This document shows positions 1 through 5,990 of a stretch of 5,990 nt of DNA, in pieces. Both the position numbers and the translations under genes were made by a program. The notes beneath the pieces are model-generated. The model was not told where the DNA came from, made no database searches, and saw only the letters and a program-made list of their open reading frames with translations. The stretch is from an uncultured Flavobacteriales bacterium. GTDB lineage: Bacteria; Bacteroidota; Bacteroidia; Flavobacteriales; BACL11. Position 1 is the first letter of the stretch; each line of letters begins with the position of its first letter. The DNA is taken from positions 1 to 5,990 of the forward strand of contig CAJWUS010000083.1 of the NCBI GenBank assembly GCA_913047525.1, given 5' to 3'.

Positions 1-32
1 CCGAATAAATAAAAATTTTAAGAAACGAATAA

Positions 33-1721
33 ATGGCAGGAAATCACCCCAGTGAATTAAGTCCTAGGCAGAGGATGATTAATATGATGTATTTAGTGCT
101 AACAGCTCTCCTTGCACTTAATGTATCCAAGGAGGTATTGGATTCATTCTTTGAAGTGAATACGGGTATAGTAAGAACTACTAATCAGTTTGACACTAAA
201 AATGATGAGACTTATTTGGCATTTATGCAAGCTGTTGAGCAAAATCCAGTAAAAGCTGGTCCCTGGAAAGATAAAGCATTTCAGATTAAAGAAAAAGCTG
301 GAAAATTACATGCTAATATTCAAAAGCTAAAATACAATCTTGCATTTAAGGTAGATAATGAAGTTTATCTTGGAAAAAAATACAATTCTGAAGGCGATAT
401 TATTGAAGAAAATATGGTAGAAGTTCCATTTGATGAGCTCTCAATTCAACAAAAAAACTTGACTATTGCCGACCTAAACAATAAAGAGGATAGAGATGCA
501 TCAGGAGAATTGTTAGTAAATTCAGGGGAAGGAATTATCTTGAAACAATCTATTGCTGAATTTCGAGATTTGTTGTTGTTATTAGCTAAGGGAAATGAAG
601 TATTAGAAGAAGCCATTAAAGATGCCTTAAATACTTCTGATAAACAAAAAAAGAAAGGAGAAGGAAAAGAAGCTTGGGAGAGCTATTATTTTAATGACAT
701 GCCTTCAGTTGCTGCTTTTACATTGCTCTCCAAAATGCAATCTGATATTAGAAATTCTGAGGCCAATGTAATTGATTTCTTACGACAAGAGATTGATGCG
801 GGATCATTGAAGTTTACTTCAGCTGAAGCCATTCAACTTCCAACTTCTAATTTTGTTCTAAGAGGAGATAGTTTTAAGGCAGAGATTTTTATAGCCGCTA
901 AAGACACCACCCAAGCTCCAGATATTTTTGTAGGAGAATACAATATTACAGAAAGCGGTTATGAAATGGTTGGTGATTATGAAACAGTTTCTGTAAAAAA
1001 TGGAAAAGGTATTTTTAAAGTAAGAACAACATCTGAGGGATTGAAACAATGGGGAGGATTGATTACCATGAAAACAGATATGGGAACTAAAACGTATCCT
1101 TTCAAAGGAAGTTATTTGGTTGCTAATAAAAGTGTTGTGGTTTCTCCTGTAAATATGAATGTCTTTTATTTAGAGGTAGATAATCCTGTTAAAATTTCAG
1201 TTCCTGGGTTTGCTGCTGCTGATATTACTGCATCCATGACCAATGGAAATATAAAGGTGACTAAAAAGTCGGCTGGAGAATACACCGCAAGACCAACTAA
1301 AAAAGGAAAAGCAACTGTAACTTTATTTACAACTATTGAAGGCAAAAGAACCAGAATGGGCTCTATGGAATTTAGAGTAAAAGAAGTGCCTCCTCCAACA
1401 CCAAAAATTGGCGGAAAATCGGAAGGGGTAATTGAAAAACAAAGAATGTTAGCAGCAGGCGGAATACAAGCCAAGTTAGAGGATTTCGATTTCAAAGGCG
1501 TTCGATATAAGGTTGTTGCTTATTCTTTTACAACTGTTTATAAAGGAGATCAGGTTACAGAAACTGTCAATGGACAAGAATTCACAACAAGAATAAATGC
1601 AATTATTAACAATACAAAATCAGGTAATTCTATAACTGTTTCTAATATTATGGCAAGAAGAACAGATGCCAAAGGAACAGCTACTAGATCATTACCTCCA
1701 CTCGTTTTAAAAATTAAATAA
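33..1721 (+). CDS. gldM: GldM, type IX secretion / gliding motor shaft protein
   Basis: GldM (PorM in Porphyromonas) is a dimeric inner-membrane protein whose large periplasmic part reaches up to the GldK/GldN ring. Together with GldL it forms the proton-driven motor that powers type IX secretion and gliding. The 562-residue product opens with the family signature SPRQRMINMMYLVLTALLALN. The single membrane helix covers about residues 16-32, with a short cytoplasmic tail before it. Arg12 falls where F. johnsoniae Arg9, near the GldL proton-path glutamate, should align (from memory). A helical domain (about 36-255) is followed by three beta-rich domains (about 257-365, 366-452 and 453-562). Family-like stretches NVFYLEVDNPVKISVPG (376-392) and the PPPTPKIGGKSEG linker (453-465) support this. 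The protein is somewhat longer than F. johnsoniae GldM (about 513), partly through a Lys-rich loop near 200-216. The ATG is chosen because the signature begins within ten residues of it. gldN follows after 7 bases, so the two are co-transcribed, presumably with gldK and gldL upstream. Identity is secure; domain borders are estimates. Confidence 0.96.
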   Translation: MAGNHPSELSPRQRMINMMYLVLTALLALNVSKEVLDSFFEVNTGIVRTTNQFDTKNDETYLAFMQAVEQNPVKAGPWKDKAFQIKEKAGKLHANIQKLKYNLAFKVDNEVYLGKKYNSEGDIIEENMVEVPFDELSIQQKNLTIADLNNKEDRDASGELLVNSGEGIILKQSIAEFRDLLLLLAKGNEVLEEAIKDALNTSDKQKKKGEGKEAWESYYFNDMPSVAAFTLLSKMQSDIRNSEANVIDFLRQEIDAGSLKFTSAEAIQLPTSNFVLRGDSFKAEIFIAAKDTTQAPDIFVGEYNITESGYEMVGDYETVSVKNGKGIFKVRTTSEGLKQWGGLITMKTDMGTKTYPFKGSYLVANKSVVVSPVNMNVFYLEVDNPVKISVPGFAAADITASMTNGNIKVTKKSAGEYTARPTKKGKATVTLFTTIEGKRTRMGSMEFRVKEVPPPTPKIGGKSEGVIEKQRMLAAGGIQAKLEDFDFKGVRYKVVAYSFTTVYKGDQVTETVNGQEFTTRINAIINNTKSGNSITVSNIMARRTDAKGTATRSLPPLVLKIK

Positions 1722-1728
1722 CAAAGTC

Positions 1729-2601
1729 ATGAAAAAATTAATCTTACTATTTATTTCGTTCTTGATGATTTCCACTACTGGAAATGCACAAGATATTTTG
1801 GATGGCGCTTACGATCGTAAGACAACTTATGAAAATAGAAAAGTGCAACCCTATCCGCATTTAAGACAAGCAGATGTAATGTGGTCTAGAAAAATTTGGC
1901 GTGAAATTGATTTGCGTGAAAAAGTAAATCATCCTTTTTATTATCCTGCTATTCAGCCAGGGAATAACCAACCAAATGATAGAAGAAGTTTGATAGATGT
2001 AATAATGGATGCAGTAATTGAAGGAAGTATTACTGCCTATGCCAATGCTATTTATGATGATGAGTTTAAGGTAGAAATGACTCAAGAAGAGATTAAAAAG
2101 ATTGGTGGGGCAAGGGAAGAAATAATGCAGGTGATCGATTGGTCTAGCGACGAAGAAGATGCAATAAAGGACACCCTAATGAAAGTTAATTTTGACCGAA
2201 CAACTGTAAAAAAATGGAGGATGAAAGAGGAGTGGTATTTCGATAAACAAAGGTCTGTTATGGATGTAAGAATTATTGGGATCTGCCCTTTACAAGAAGG
2301 AAAGGATGAGATAACTGGAGAACCAACTGGTGAATTTGCACCTCTATTTTGGGTTTATTTCCCAGAGGCAAGATCAATACTTGCAAATGCTGAGATTTTC
2401 AACTTAATGAAGAATGATGCAGAGAGAAGAACATATGATGACATTTTCTGGAAAAGAATGTTCTCCTCCTACATCGTAAAAGAATCAAATGTGATGGATA
2501 GAAAGTTAAATGAATACATGATTGGCTTAGATGCTATTTTAAAATCAGAAGAAATAAAAGCAGAACTATTTAATATAGAACACGATTTGTGGGAGTATTA
2601 A
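1729..2601 (+). CDS. gldN: GldN, type IX secretion periplasmic ring protein
   Basis: GldN (PorN) is a periplasmic protein that associates with the lipoprotein GldK in a large ring beneath the outer membrane and contacts the tip of GldM; it has no known enzymatic activity. The 290-residue product has a signal peptide: MKK, a hydrophobic core (residues 4-14) and a likely cleavage site after GNA at residue 20, leaving Gln21 first. There is no lipobox cysteine. Family-typical stretches are KIWREIDLREKVNHPFYYP (55-73), WYFDKQRSVMDVRIIGICP (169-187) and FWVYFPEAR (207-215). The length is at the short end of, but consistent with, the family (about 300-360 residues). It starts 7 bases after the gldM stop without a visible Shine-Dalgarno, so it should be read from the same transcript. 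A strong terminator begins 22 bases after its stop, so gldN is the last gene of the operon. I see no truncation or missing part. Confidence 0.95.
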   Translation: MKKLILLFISFLMISTTGNAQDILDGAYDRKTTYENRKVQPYPHLRQADVMWSRKIWREIDLREKVNHPFYYPAIQPGNNQPNDRRSLIDVIMDAVIEGSITAYANAIYDDEFKVEMTQEEIKKIGGAREEIMQVIDWSSDEEDAIKDTLMKVNFDRTTVKKWRMKEEWYFDKQRSVMDVRIIGICPLQEGKDEITGEPTGEFAPLFWVYFPEARSILANAEIFNLMKNDAERRTYDDIFWKRMFSSYIVKESNVMDRKLNEYMIGLDAILKSEEIKAELFNIEHDLWEY

Positions 2602-2622
2602 ACCCTGTTTATAAAGCCTATG

Positions 2623-2651
2623 AAAACCCCTTCTTACCAAGGGGTTTTTTT
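2623..2651 (+). terminator. Rho-independent terminator after gldN
   Basis: A perfect 10-bp inverted repeat, AAAACCCCTT (2623-2632) and AAGGGGTTTT (2639-2648), encloses a 6-base loop CTTACC. The right arm runs straight into further T residues, so T is unbroken from 2645 to 2651. It lies 22 bases past the gldN stop and 37 bases before the galE start, so it closes the gldKLMN-type operon and separates it from the polysaccharide genes. The opposite strand has only the four T residues inside the stem, so it is probably effective in one direction only. Confidence 0.9.
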
Positions 2652-2662
2652 ATACAAGCCAT

Positions 2663-2678
2663 ATAGTAAAAATACTAT
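2663..2678. repeat. Small inverted repeat overlapping the galE promoter
   Basis: ATAGTA (2663-2668) and TACTAT (2673-2678) are exact reverse complements separated by AAAA. The right arm shares its last three bases with the -7 box. It could be an operator-like site, but six-base arms of A/T-rich sequence arise easily by chance in this composition, so a function is only inferred from the position. Confidence 0.35.
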
Positions 2679-2683
2679 CTTTG
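2676..2683 (+). promoter_or_regulatory. Bacteroidota -7 promoter box for the galE operon
   Basis: TATCTTTG matches the Bacteroidota primary-sigma -7 consensus TAnnTTTG at every fixed position. It lies just after the gldN terminator and ends 4 bases before the galE ATG. Family knowledge puts the transcription start a few bases after this box, that is at or next to the ATG, so the galE message would be leaderless or nearly so. The -33 TTG element is not evident at the expected spacing (around 2650-2657 the sequence is TTATACAA), so the assignment rests on the -7 box and its position. Confidence 0.6.
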
Positions 2684-2687
2684 CAAG

Positions 2688-3680
2688 ATGAAAATTTTAG
2701 TTACAGGAGGGGTAGGTTATATTGGAAGCCATACAGTTCTAGAGCTAATTAAGGAAGGATTTCAGCCAATAATTGTAGATAATCTTTGCAATTCCTCTGT
2801 AAGAAATTTAGAGGGAATTAAAACTATTACAGGGGTAAATGTAAAATGGTATAATGTGGATTGTAGTATAGAACAGGAGTTAAATGAAGTTTTTGAGAAT
2901 GAGCAGGAAATAAATGGAGCAATTCATTTTGCCGCCTACAAATCGGTAGAAGAATCAGTAAGATTGCCAGAAAAATACTATAAAAACAATATTGGCTCAT
3001 TAGAAGTGTTATTAAATCAAATGATTAAACATAAAGTGAATAATATTATTTTTTCATCCTCTTGCACGGTTTATGGAACTCCTGATCAATTGCCTGTAAC
3101 GGAAAGTTCTCCTTTTAAAAAGGCAGAATCCCCTTATGGGGAAACAAAGCAAATGTGTGAAAATATTTTACAGAAATCGGATGTTAACAGTATTTCCTTG
3201 CGATATTTTAACCCTATTGGCTCTCATAGTTCAAGTTTAATTGGCGATTGTTCGTCAGATAAGCCAGCCAATTTGATTCCAATTATTTGTGAGGTTGCAA
3301 AGGGGGTAAGAGAAAAGTTAATTGTAAATGGAGATGATTATAATACTATTGATGGTACTTGTGTTCGCGATTATATTCATGTAGTTGATTTGGCAAAATC
3401 GCATGTTTCTGCACTAAAATATTTATTAAAAAACCCTAAAAAAGATGTTTTTAATATTGGCACAGGAAAAGGATTAAGCGTATTAGAGGCAGTTCATTTC
3501 TTTGAGAAAGTGAATAAAAAGAAAATAAATTACAGCATTGGTCCCAGAAGAGATGGAGATGTTGAAGAAATTTATTCGGACAATACAAAGGTAGAAAAAC
3601 TACTAAATTGGAAAGCAGAAATTTCTGTTGAAGCCGCAATGACAGACGCTTGGAATTGGGAGAAAATGAAAGTGAAATGA
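2688..3680 (+). CDS. galE: UDP-glucose 4-epimerase (GalE family)
   Basis: This is an extended short-chain dehydrogenase/reductase of the GalE family. It interconverts UDP-glucose and UDP-galactose in the cytoplasm using bound NAD, and some members also act on UDP-GlcNAc/UDP-GalNAc. The 330 residues match the usual length (about 338 in E. coli). The Rossmann motif [10 protein letters not shown] lies at 6-15, with glycines 7, 10 and 13. FSSSCTVYG (122-130) carries the catalytic Ser/Thr region, and Tyr150 and Lys154 form YxxxK in [16 protein letters not shown] (172-180) and [15 protein letters not shown] (222-236) are GalE-specific. The residue aligning by eye with E. coli Tyr299 and human Cys307 is Ile295, so the sugar pocket may be wider than in E. 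coli. The start is fixed by the MKILVTGG N-terminus. galE is the first gene of the operon; its stop overlaps the wecB start by 4 bases. This context suggests surface polysaccharide precursor supply rather than galactose catabolism. Confidence 0.93.
   Translation: MKILVTGGVGYIGSHTVLELIKEGFQPIIVDNLCNSSVRNLEGIKTITGVNVKWYNVDCSIEQELNEVFENEQEINGAIHFAAYKSVEESVRLPEKYYKNNIGSLEVLLNQMIKHKVNNIIFSSSCTVYGTPDQLPVTESSPFKKAESPYGETKQMCENILQKSDVNSISLRYFNPIGSHSSSLIGDCSSDKPANLIPIICEVAKGVREKLIVNGDDYNTIDGTCVRDYIHVVDLAKSHVSALKYLLKNPKKDVFNIGTGKGLSVLEAVHFFEKVNKKKINYSIGPRRDGDVEEIYSDNTKVEKLLNWKAEISVEAAMTDAWNWEKMKVK
3677..3680 (+). promoter_or_regulatory. ATGA overlap of galE stop and wecB start
   Basis: The four bases ATGA contain the wecB ATG (3677-3679) and the galE TGA (3678-3680). 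This arrangement usually means translational coupling by re-initiation. There is no Shine-Dalgarno at normal spacing; a GGGAG at 3658-3662 lies too far upstream. The ATG gives [19 protein letters not shown], matching the E. coli WecB N-terminus, which decides the start. Confidence 0.8.
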
Positions 3681-4789
3681 AAAAAGTATTGATTGTGTTT
3701 GGCACAAGACCAGAAGCCATTAAAATGGCTCCAGTTGTAAAAGCATTTATCCAAAGCAATAATTTTGAGACAAAGGTTTGTGTAACTGCACAGCATAGAG
3801 AAATGCTCGATCAAGTGTTAGAATTTTTTGATATTACTCCTAATTATGATTTGGATTTGATGAAACCTAATCAGAATTTGTATAATTTAACAGGAGAGAT
3901 AATTAATGGATTAAAACCTGTTTTAGAAGAATTTAATCCTGATTTTGTATTTGTACATGGAGATACGACTACAACAATGGCGGCAAGTATTGCTGGGTTT
4001 TATTCTGGCGCAAAAGTATGTCATGTGGAGGCAGGACTAAGAACTTGTAATAAATACGCCCCTTTCCCAGAGGAAATAAACAGGCAAATTACAGGTAGAA
4101 TTGCTGATTTTCATTTTGCACCAACTGAGCAATCTAAGCAAAATTTATTGAATGAAAATATTGCAGAAGATGGAATTCAGATTACTGGAAATACAGTGAT
4201 TGATGCTCTCTTGGATGGCGTAGAAAAAGTAAAAGATATTCAAAGTAAGCAAATTAATATGCTTAAAGATTTAGTGAATCCTGATAAAGATTTAATTTTA
4301 GTTACTGGGCATAGAAGAGAGAATCATGGGGAAGGGTTTTTGAATATTTGTAAAGCATTGAAAAAAATTTCAACAGAAAATAATGTGCAAATTATTTATC
4401 CAGTTCATCTGAATCCAAACGTACAGGAGCCAGTAAATAAGATTTTATCTGCAGTAGAAAATATAGATTTGATTGAACCACTTCCTTATGAAGCATTCTT
4501 GTGGCTAATGGAAAAATCAAAATTAATAATTACAGATAGTGGAGGGGTACAGGAAGAAGCTCCATCACTTGGAAAGCCTGTATTAGTTATGCGAGAAACA
4601 ACTGAAAGACCAGAGGCAGTAGAAGCCGGAACAGTAATATTGGTAGGAACCAATGTGAAAAAAATTTTTAGTGAAGCAAATGCACTTTTACAAGATGTCG
4701 AAAAATACGAGAGTATGAGTAAATTGCACAATCCTTATGGAGATGGGAAGGCAAGTAAGCGAATTGTAGAATTCTTATCAAGCAAATAA
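3677..4789 (+). CDS. wecB: UDP-N-acetylglucosamine 2-epimerase (non-hydrolysing)
   Basis: This enzyme reversibly epimerises UDP-GlcNAc at C2 to UDP-ManNAc in the cytoplasm, the first step towards UDP-ManNAcA for surface polysaccharides. The 370 residues match the family (376 in E. coli), with the GT-B-like two-domain fold expected. Visible motifs are [12 protein letters not shown] (8-19), [13 protein letters not shown] (36-48), HGDTTTT (94-100), HVEAGLRT (116-123), TGHRREN (210-216), [12 protein letters not shown] (242-253), [18 protein letters not shown] (286-303) and [10 protein letters not shown] (351-360). The E. coli catalytic and binding residues Asp95, Glu117, Glu131 and His213 appear to correspond to Asp96, Glu118, Glu132 and His212, all present. 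Gln/Arg of the AQHRE motif, part of the UDP-GlcNAc effector site in non-hydrolysing enzymes, are kept, which argues against the hydrolysing NeuC type. It overlaps galE by 4 bases and wecC begins 1 base after its stop, so all three should share a transcript. Confidence 0.96.
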   Translation: MKKVLIVFGTRPEAIKMAPVVKAFIQSNNFETKVCVTAQHREMLDQVLEFFDITPNYDLDLMKPNQNLYNLTGEIINGLKPVLEEFNPDFVFVHGDTTTTMAASIAGFYSGAKVCHVEAGLRTCNKYAPFPEEINRQITGRIADFHFAPTEQSKQNLLNENIAEDGIQITGNTVIDALLDGVEKVKDIQSKQINMLKDLVNPDKDLILVTGHRRENHGEGFLNICKALKKISTENNVQIIYPVHLNPNVQEPVNKILSAVENIDLIEPLPYEAFLWLMEKSKLIITDSGGVQEEAPSLGKPVLVMRETTERPEAVEAGTVILVGTNVKKIFSEANALLQDVEKYESMSKLHNPYGDGKASKRIVEFLSSK

Positions 4790-4790
4790 A

Positions 4791-5990
4791 ATGACAGATT
4801 TAAAAGTAGTAATGATGGGGCTTGGTTATATTGGGTTGCCAACAGCAGCCCTTATTGCAAGCAGAGGAATTAAGGTGCAAGGGATTGATGTAAATCAGTC
4901 GGTGGTAGACACAATTAATGAGGGTAAAATCCATATTGTGGAGCCTGCATTGGACGGACTAGTAAAGCATGTAGTTGAAAGGGGGTTGTTAAAGGCAAGT
5001 ACAACTGTTGAAACGGCTGACGTCTATTTAATTGCCGTACCAACTCCTTTTAAAGGTGATTATGAGCCAGATTTGAAATATGTAGAATCGGCAACAAGAA
5101 TGATTTTACCAAATTTGAAAGAAGGCAATTTGTTTATCATAGAATCAACAAGCCCTGTAGGAACTACTGATAAAATGACTCAAATTATCTTTGAGAAACG
5201 ACCAGAACTTAAAGGAAAAATAAATATTGCTTATTGCCCCGAGAGAGTGTTGCCGGGAAAAGTAATTTATGAGCTGGAAAATAACGATAGGGTAATTGGA
5301 GGATTAGATGAAAAATCAACAAAGGCTGCTCAAGATTTCTATCGTTATTTTGTGAAAGGAGAATTGCATGCTACTAATGCAAAAACAGCAGAGATGTGTA
5401 AGTTGGTGGAAAATTCATCAAGAGATGTGAGTATTGCTTTTGCTAATGAACTCAGTATGATTTGTGATAAAGCAGGAATAAATATTTGGGAACTAATTAA
5501 TTTGGCTAACAAACATCCTAGAGTAAATATTCTGCAACCAGGCACTGGTGTTGGGGGGCATTGTATTGCTGTTGACCCTTGGTTTATTGTTTCAGATTTT
5601 GAAAAAGAAGCGGTAATTATACGAAATGCAAGAGAGATAAATAATTATAAAACAGACTGGGTAATTGAAAAGATAAAATCGACCGCATTACAATTTGAAT
5701 TGAATAACAACAGAAAACCAATTATTGCACTAATGGGATTGGCGTTTAAGCCAGATATTGATGACCTGAGAGAATCGCCTGCTTTATTGGTTGCAGATAC
5801 TTTATTAGCTGATGGAAAGTTTAATTTATTATTGGCAGAACCAAATTTAGAAGTGAGTGATAAGTACGACTTAACAGATTATGAAGCGTTAAATGATAAA
5901 GCGGATATTGTTGCTTATTTGGTGGCTCACAAAGAGTTTAAAGAACTTAATCTTAATGGTATAAAATTAGATTTCTGTGGAGTTAAAAAG
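4791..5990 (+). CDS. wecC: UDP-N-acetyl-D-mannosamine dehydrogenase (3' end beyond window)
   Basis: WecC oxidises UDP-ManNAc twice at C6, using two NAD, to UDP-ManNAcA. The reading frame is open for 400 codons to the last base without a stop. Since E. coli WecC has 420 residues and the closing LDFCGVKK looks like the family's C-terminal strand, only a short tail is probably missing. The dinucleotide-binding loop is MGLGYIGLPTAA (9-20). WecC-like stretches follow: GKIHIVEPAL (45-54), AVPTPFKGDYEPD (82-94), IESTSPVGTT (117-126) and YCPERVLPGKV (148-158). Catalytic candidates of the UDP-sugar dehydrogenase family are present: Lys204 and Asn208 in AEMCKLVENS, and nucleophile Cys258 and Asp262 in GVGGHCIAVDP. 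GLAFKPDIDDLRESPA (316-331) marks the UDP-binding C-terminal domain. The close wording with E. coli WecC, plus wecB one base upstream, favours ManNAc over UDP-glucose or UDP-GalNAc as substrate. The ATG has an A-rich upstream context and no Shine-Dalgarno. Confidence 0.94.
   Translation, partial: MTDLKVVMMGLGYIGLPTAALIASRGIKVQGIDVNQSVVDTINEGKIHIVEPALDGLVKHVVERGLLKASTTVETADVYLIAVPTPFKGDYEPDLKYVESATRMILPNLKEGNLFIIESTSPVGTTDKMTQIIFEKRPELKGKINIAYCPERVLPGKVIYELENNDRVIGGLDEKSTKAAQDFYRYFVKGELHATNAKTAEMCKLVENSSRDVSIAFANELSMICDKAGINIWELINLANKHPRVNILQPGTGVGGHCIAVDPWFIVSDFEKEAVIIRNAREINNYKTDWVIEKIKSTALQFELNNNRKPIIALMGLAFKPDIDDLRESPALLVADTLLADGKFNLLLAEPNLEVSDKYDLTDYEALNDKADIVAYLVAHKEFKELNLNGIKLDFCGVKK

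Noticed and set aside
1..32. A possible 3' end of gldL before gldM (for example GAA TAA at 3-8).
   Set aside because: gldL is expected there from the usual gldKLMN order, but 32 bases with several alternative TAA codons are not enough to assign a frame.
858..1049. Short minus-strand frames at 858-1049, 1861-2085, 4486-4731 and 5345-5545.
   Set aside because: Each lies wholly inside a confidently identified + strand gene and has a low-complexity or Cys/Phe/Ser-rich translation typical of antisense reading.
1166..1495. Minus-strand open frame of 109 codons inside gldM.
   Set aside because: It is fully antisense to a well-supported gene and its translation shows no recognisable domain; it reflects the complement of gldM codons.
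1729..1788. GldN as a lipoprotein.
   Set aside because: The signal peptide ends GNA-Q with no cysteine near the cleavage site; the lipoprotein of this system is GldK.
3650..3676. An in-frame TTG at 3650 that would add nine residues to the N-terminus of WecB.
   Set aside because: The added residues have no counterpart in the family, and the ATG at 3677 gives the standard [16 protein letters not shown] start with an ordinary 4-base ATGA overlap.
3451..3814. Two overlapping minus-strand open frames (3451-3759 and 3572-3814) across the galE-wecB junction.
   Set aside because: They are antisense to conserved coding sequence on both sides of the junction, overlap each other in different frames, and have no promoter box or family resemblance that I can see.
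1..5990. A hidden mobile element, CRISPR array, RNA gene or novel defence system.
   Set aside because: Nearly all bases are accounted for by five intact or edge-cut genes of known families; I saw no repeat array, transposase, terminal inverted repeats or tRNA-like sequence.

Overview
The window looks like a piece of an AT-rich Bacteroidota chromosome. Two things point there: gldM and gldN, which belong to the type IX secretion and gliding system found essentially only in that phylum, and a TAnnTTTG-type -7 promoter box just before galE. None of the gene starts shows a convincing Shine-Dalgarno sequence; the upstream contexts are A-rich, also usual for the phylum. I cannot place the organism below phylum level with confidence, though the GldM and GldN wording is compatible with Flavobacteriales or a relative. 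All genes are on the + strand and coding density is very high.

Region 1 (33-2601) is the 3' half of a gldKLMN-type operon. It encodes GldM, the inner-membrane-anchored periplasmic shaft of the proton-driven motor, and 7 bases later GldN, a secreted periplasmic protein that joins GldK in the ring under the outer membrane. The first 32 bases hold stop codons in two frames and an A/T-rich leader. They probably contain the end of gldL or the gldL-gldM spacer, but too little is present to call a gene.

Region 2 (2602-2687) is an 86-base operon boundary. It holds a strong Rho-independent terminator (10-bp perfect stem, T-tract), then a small inverted repeat, then a -7 box only 4 bases before the galE ATG, which suggests a leaderless or nearly leaderless mRNA.

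Region 3 (2688-5990) is the start of a surface-polysaccharide nucleotide-sugar operon: galE, wecB and wecC, packed with a 4-base overlap and then a 1-base gap. WecB converts UDP-GlcNAc to UDP-ManNAc and WecC oxidises that to UDP-ManNAcA. GalE supplies UDP-galactose or, possibly, UDP-GalNAc. wecC is open to the last base of the window and should end shortly beyond it; glycosyltransferase and capsule or O-antigen genes would be expected downstream.

I found no RNA genes, mobile elements, CRISPR arrays or long repeats, and no undescribed system. The genes are well-known families with their catalytic residues intact. The points worth a second look are the leaderless-looking galE promoter with its overlapping dyad, the GalE substrate-gate residue, and the proximity of type IX secretion genes to a ManNAcA pathway.
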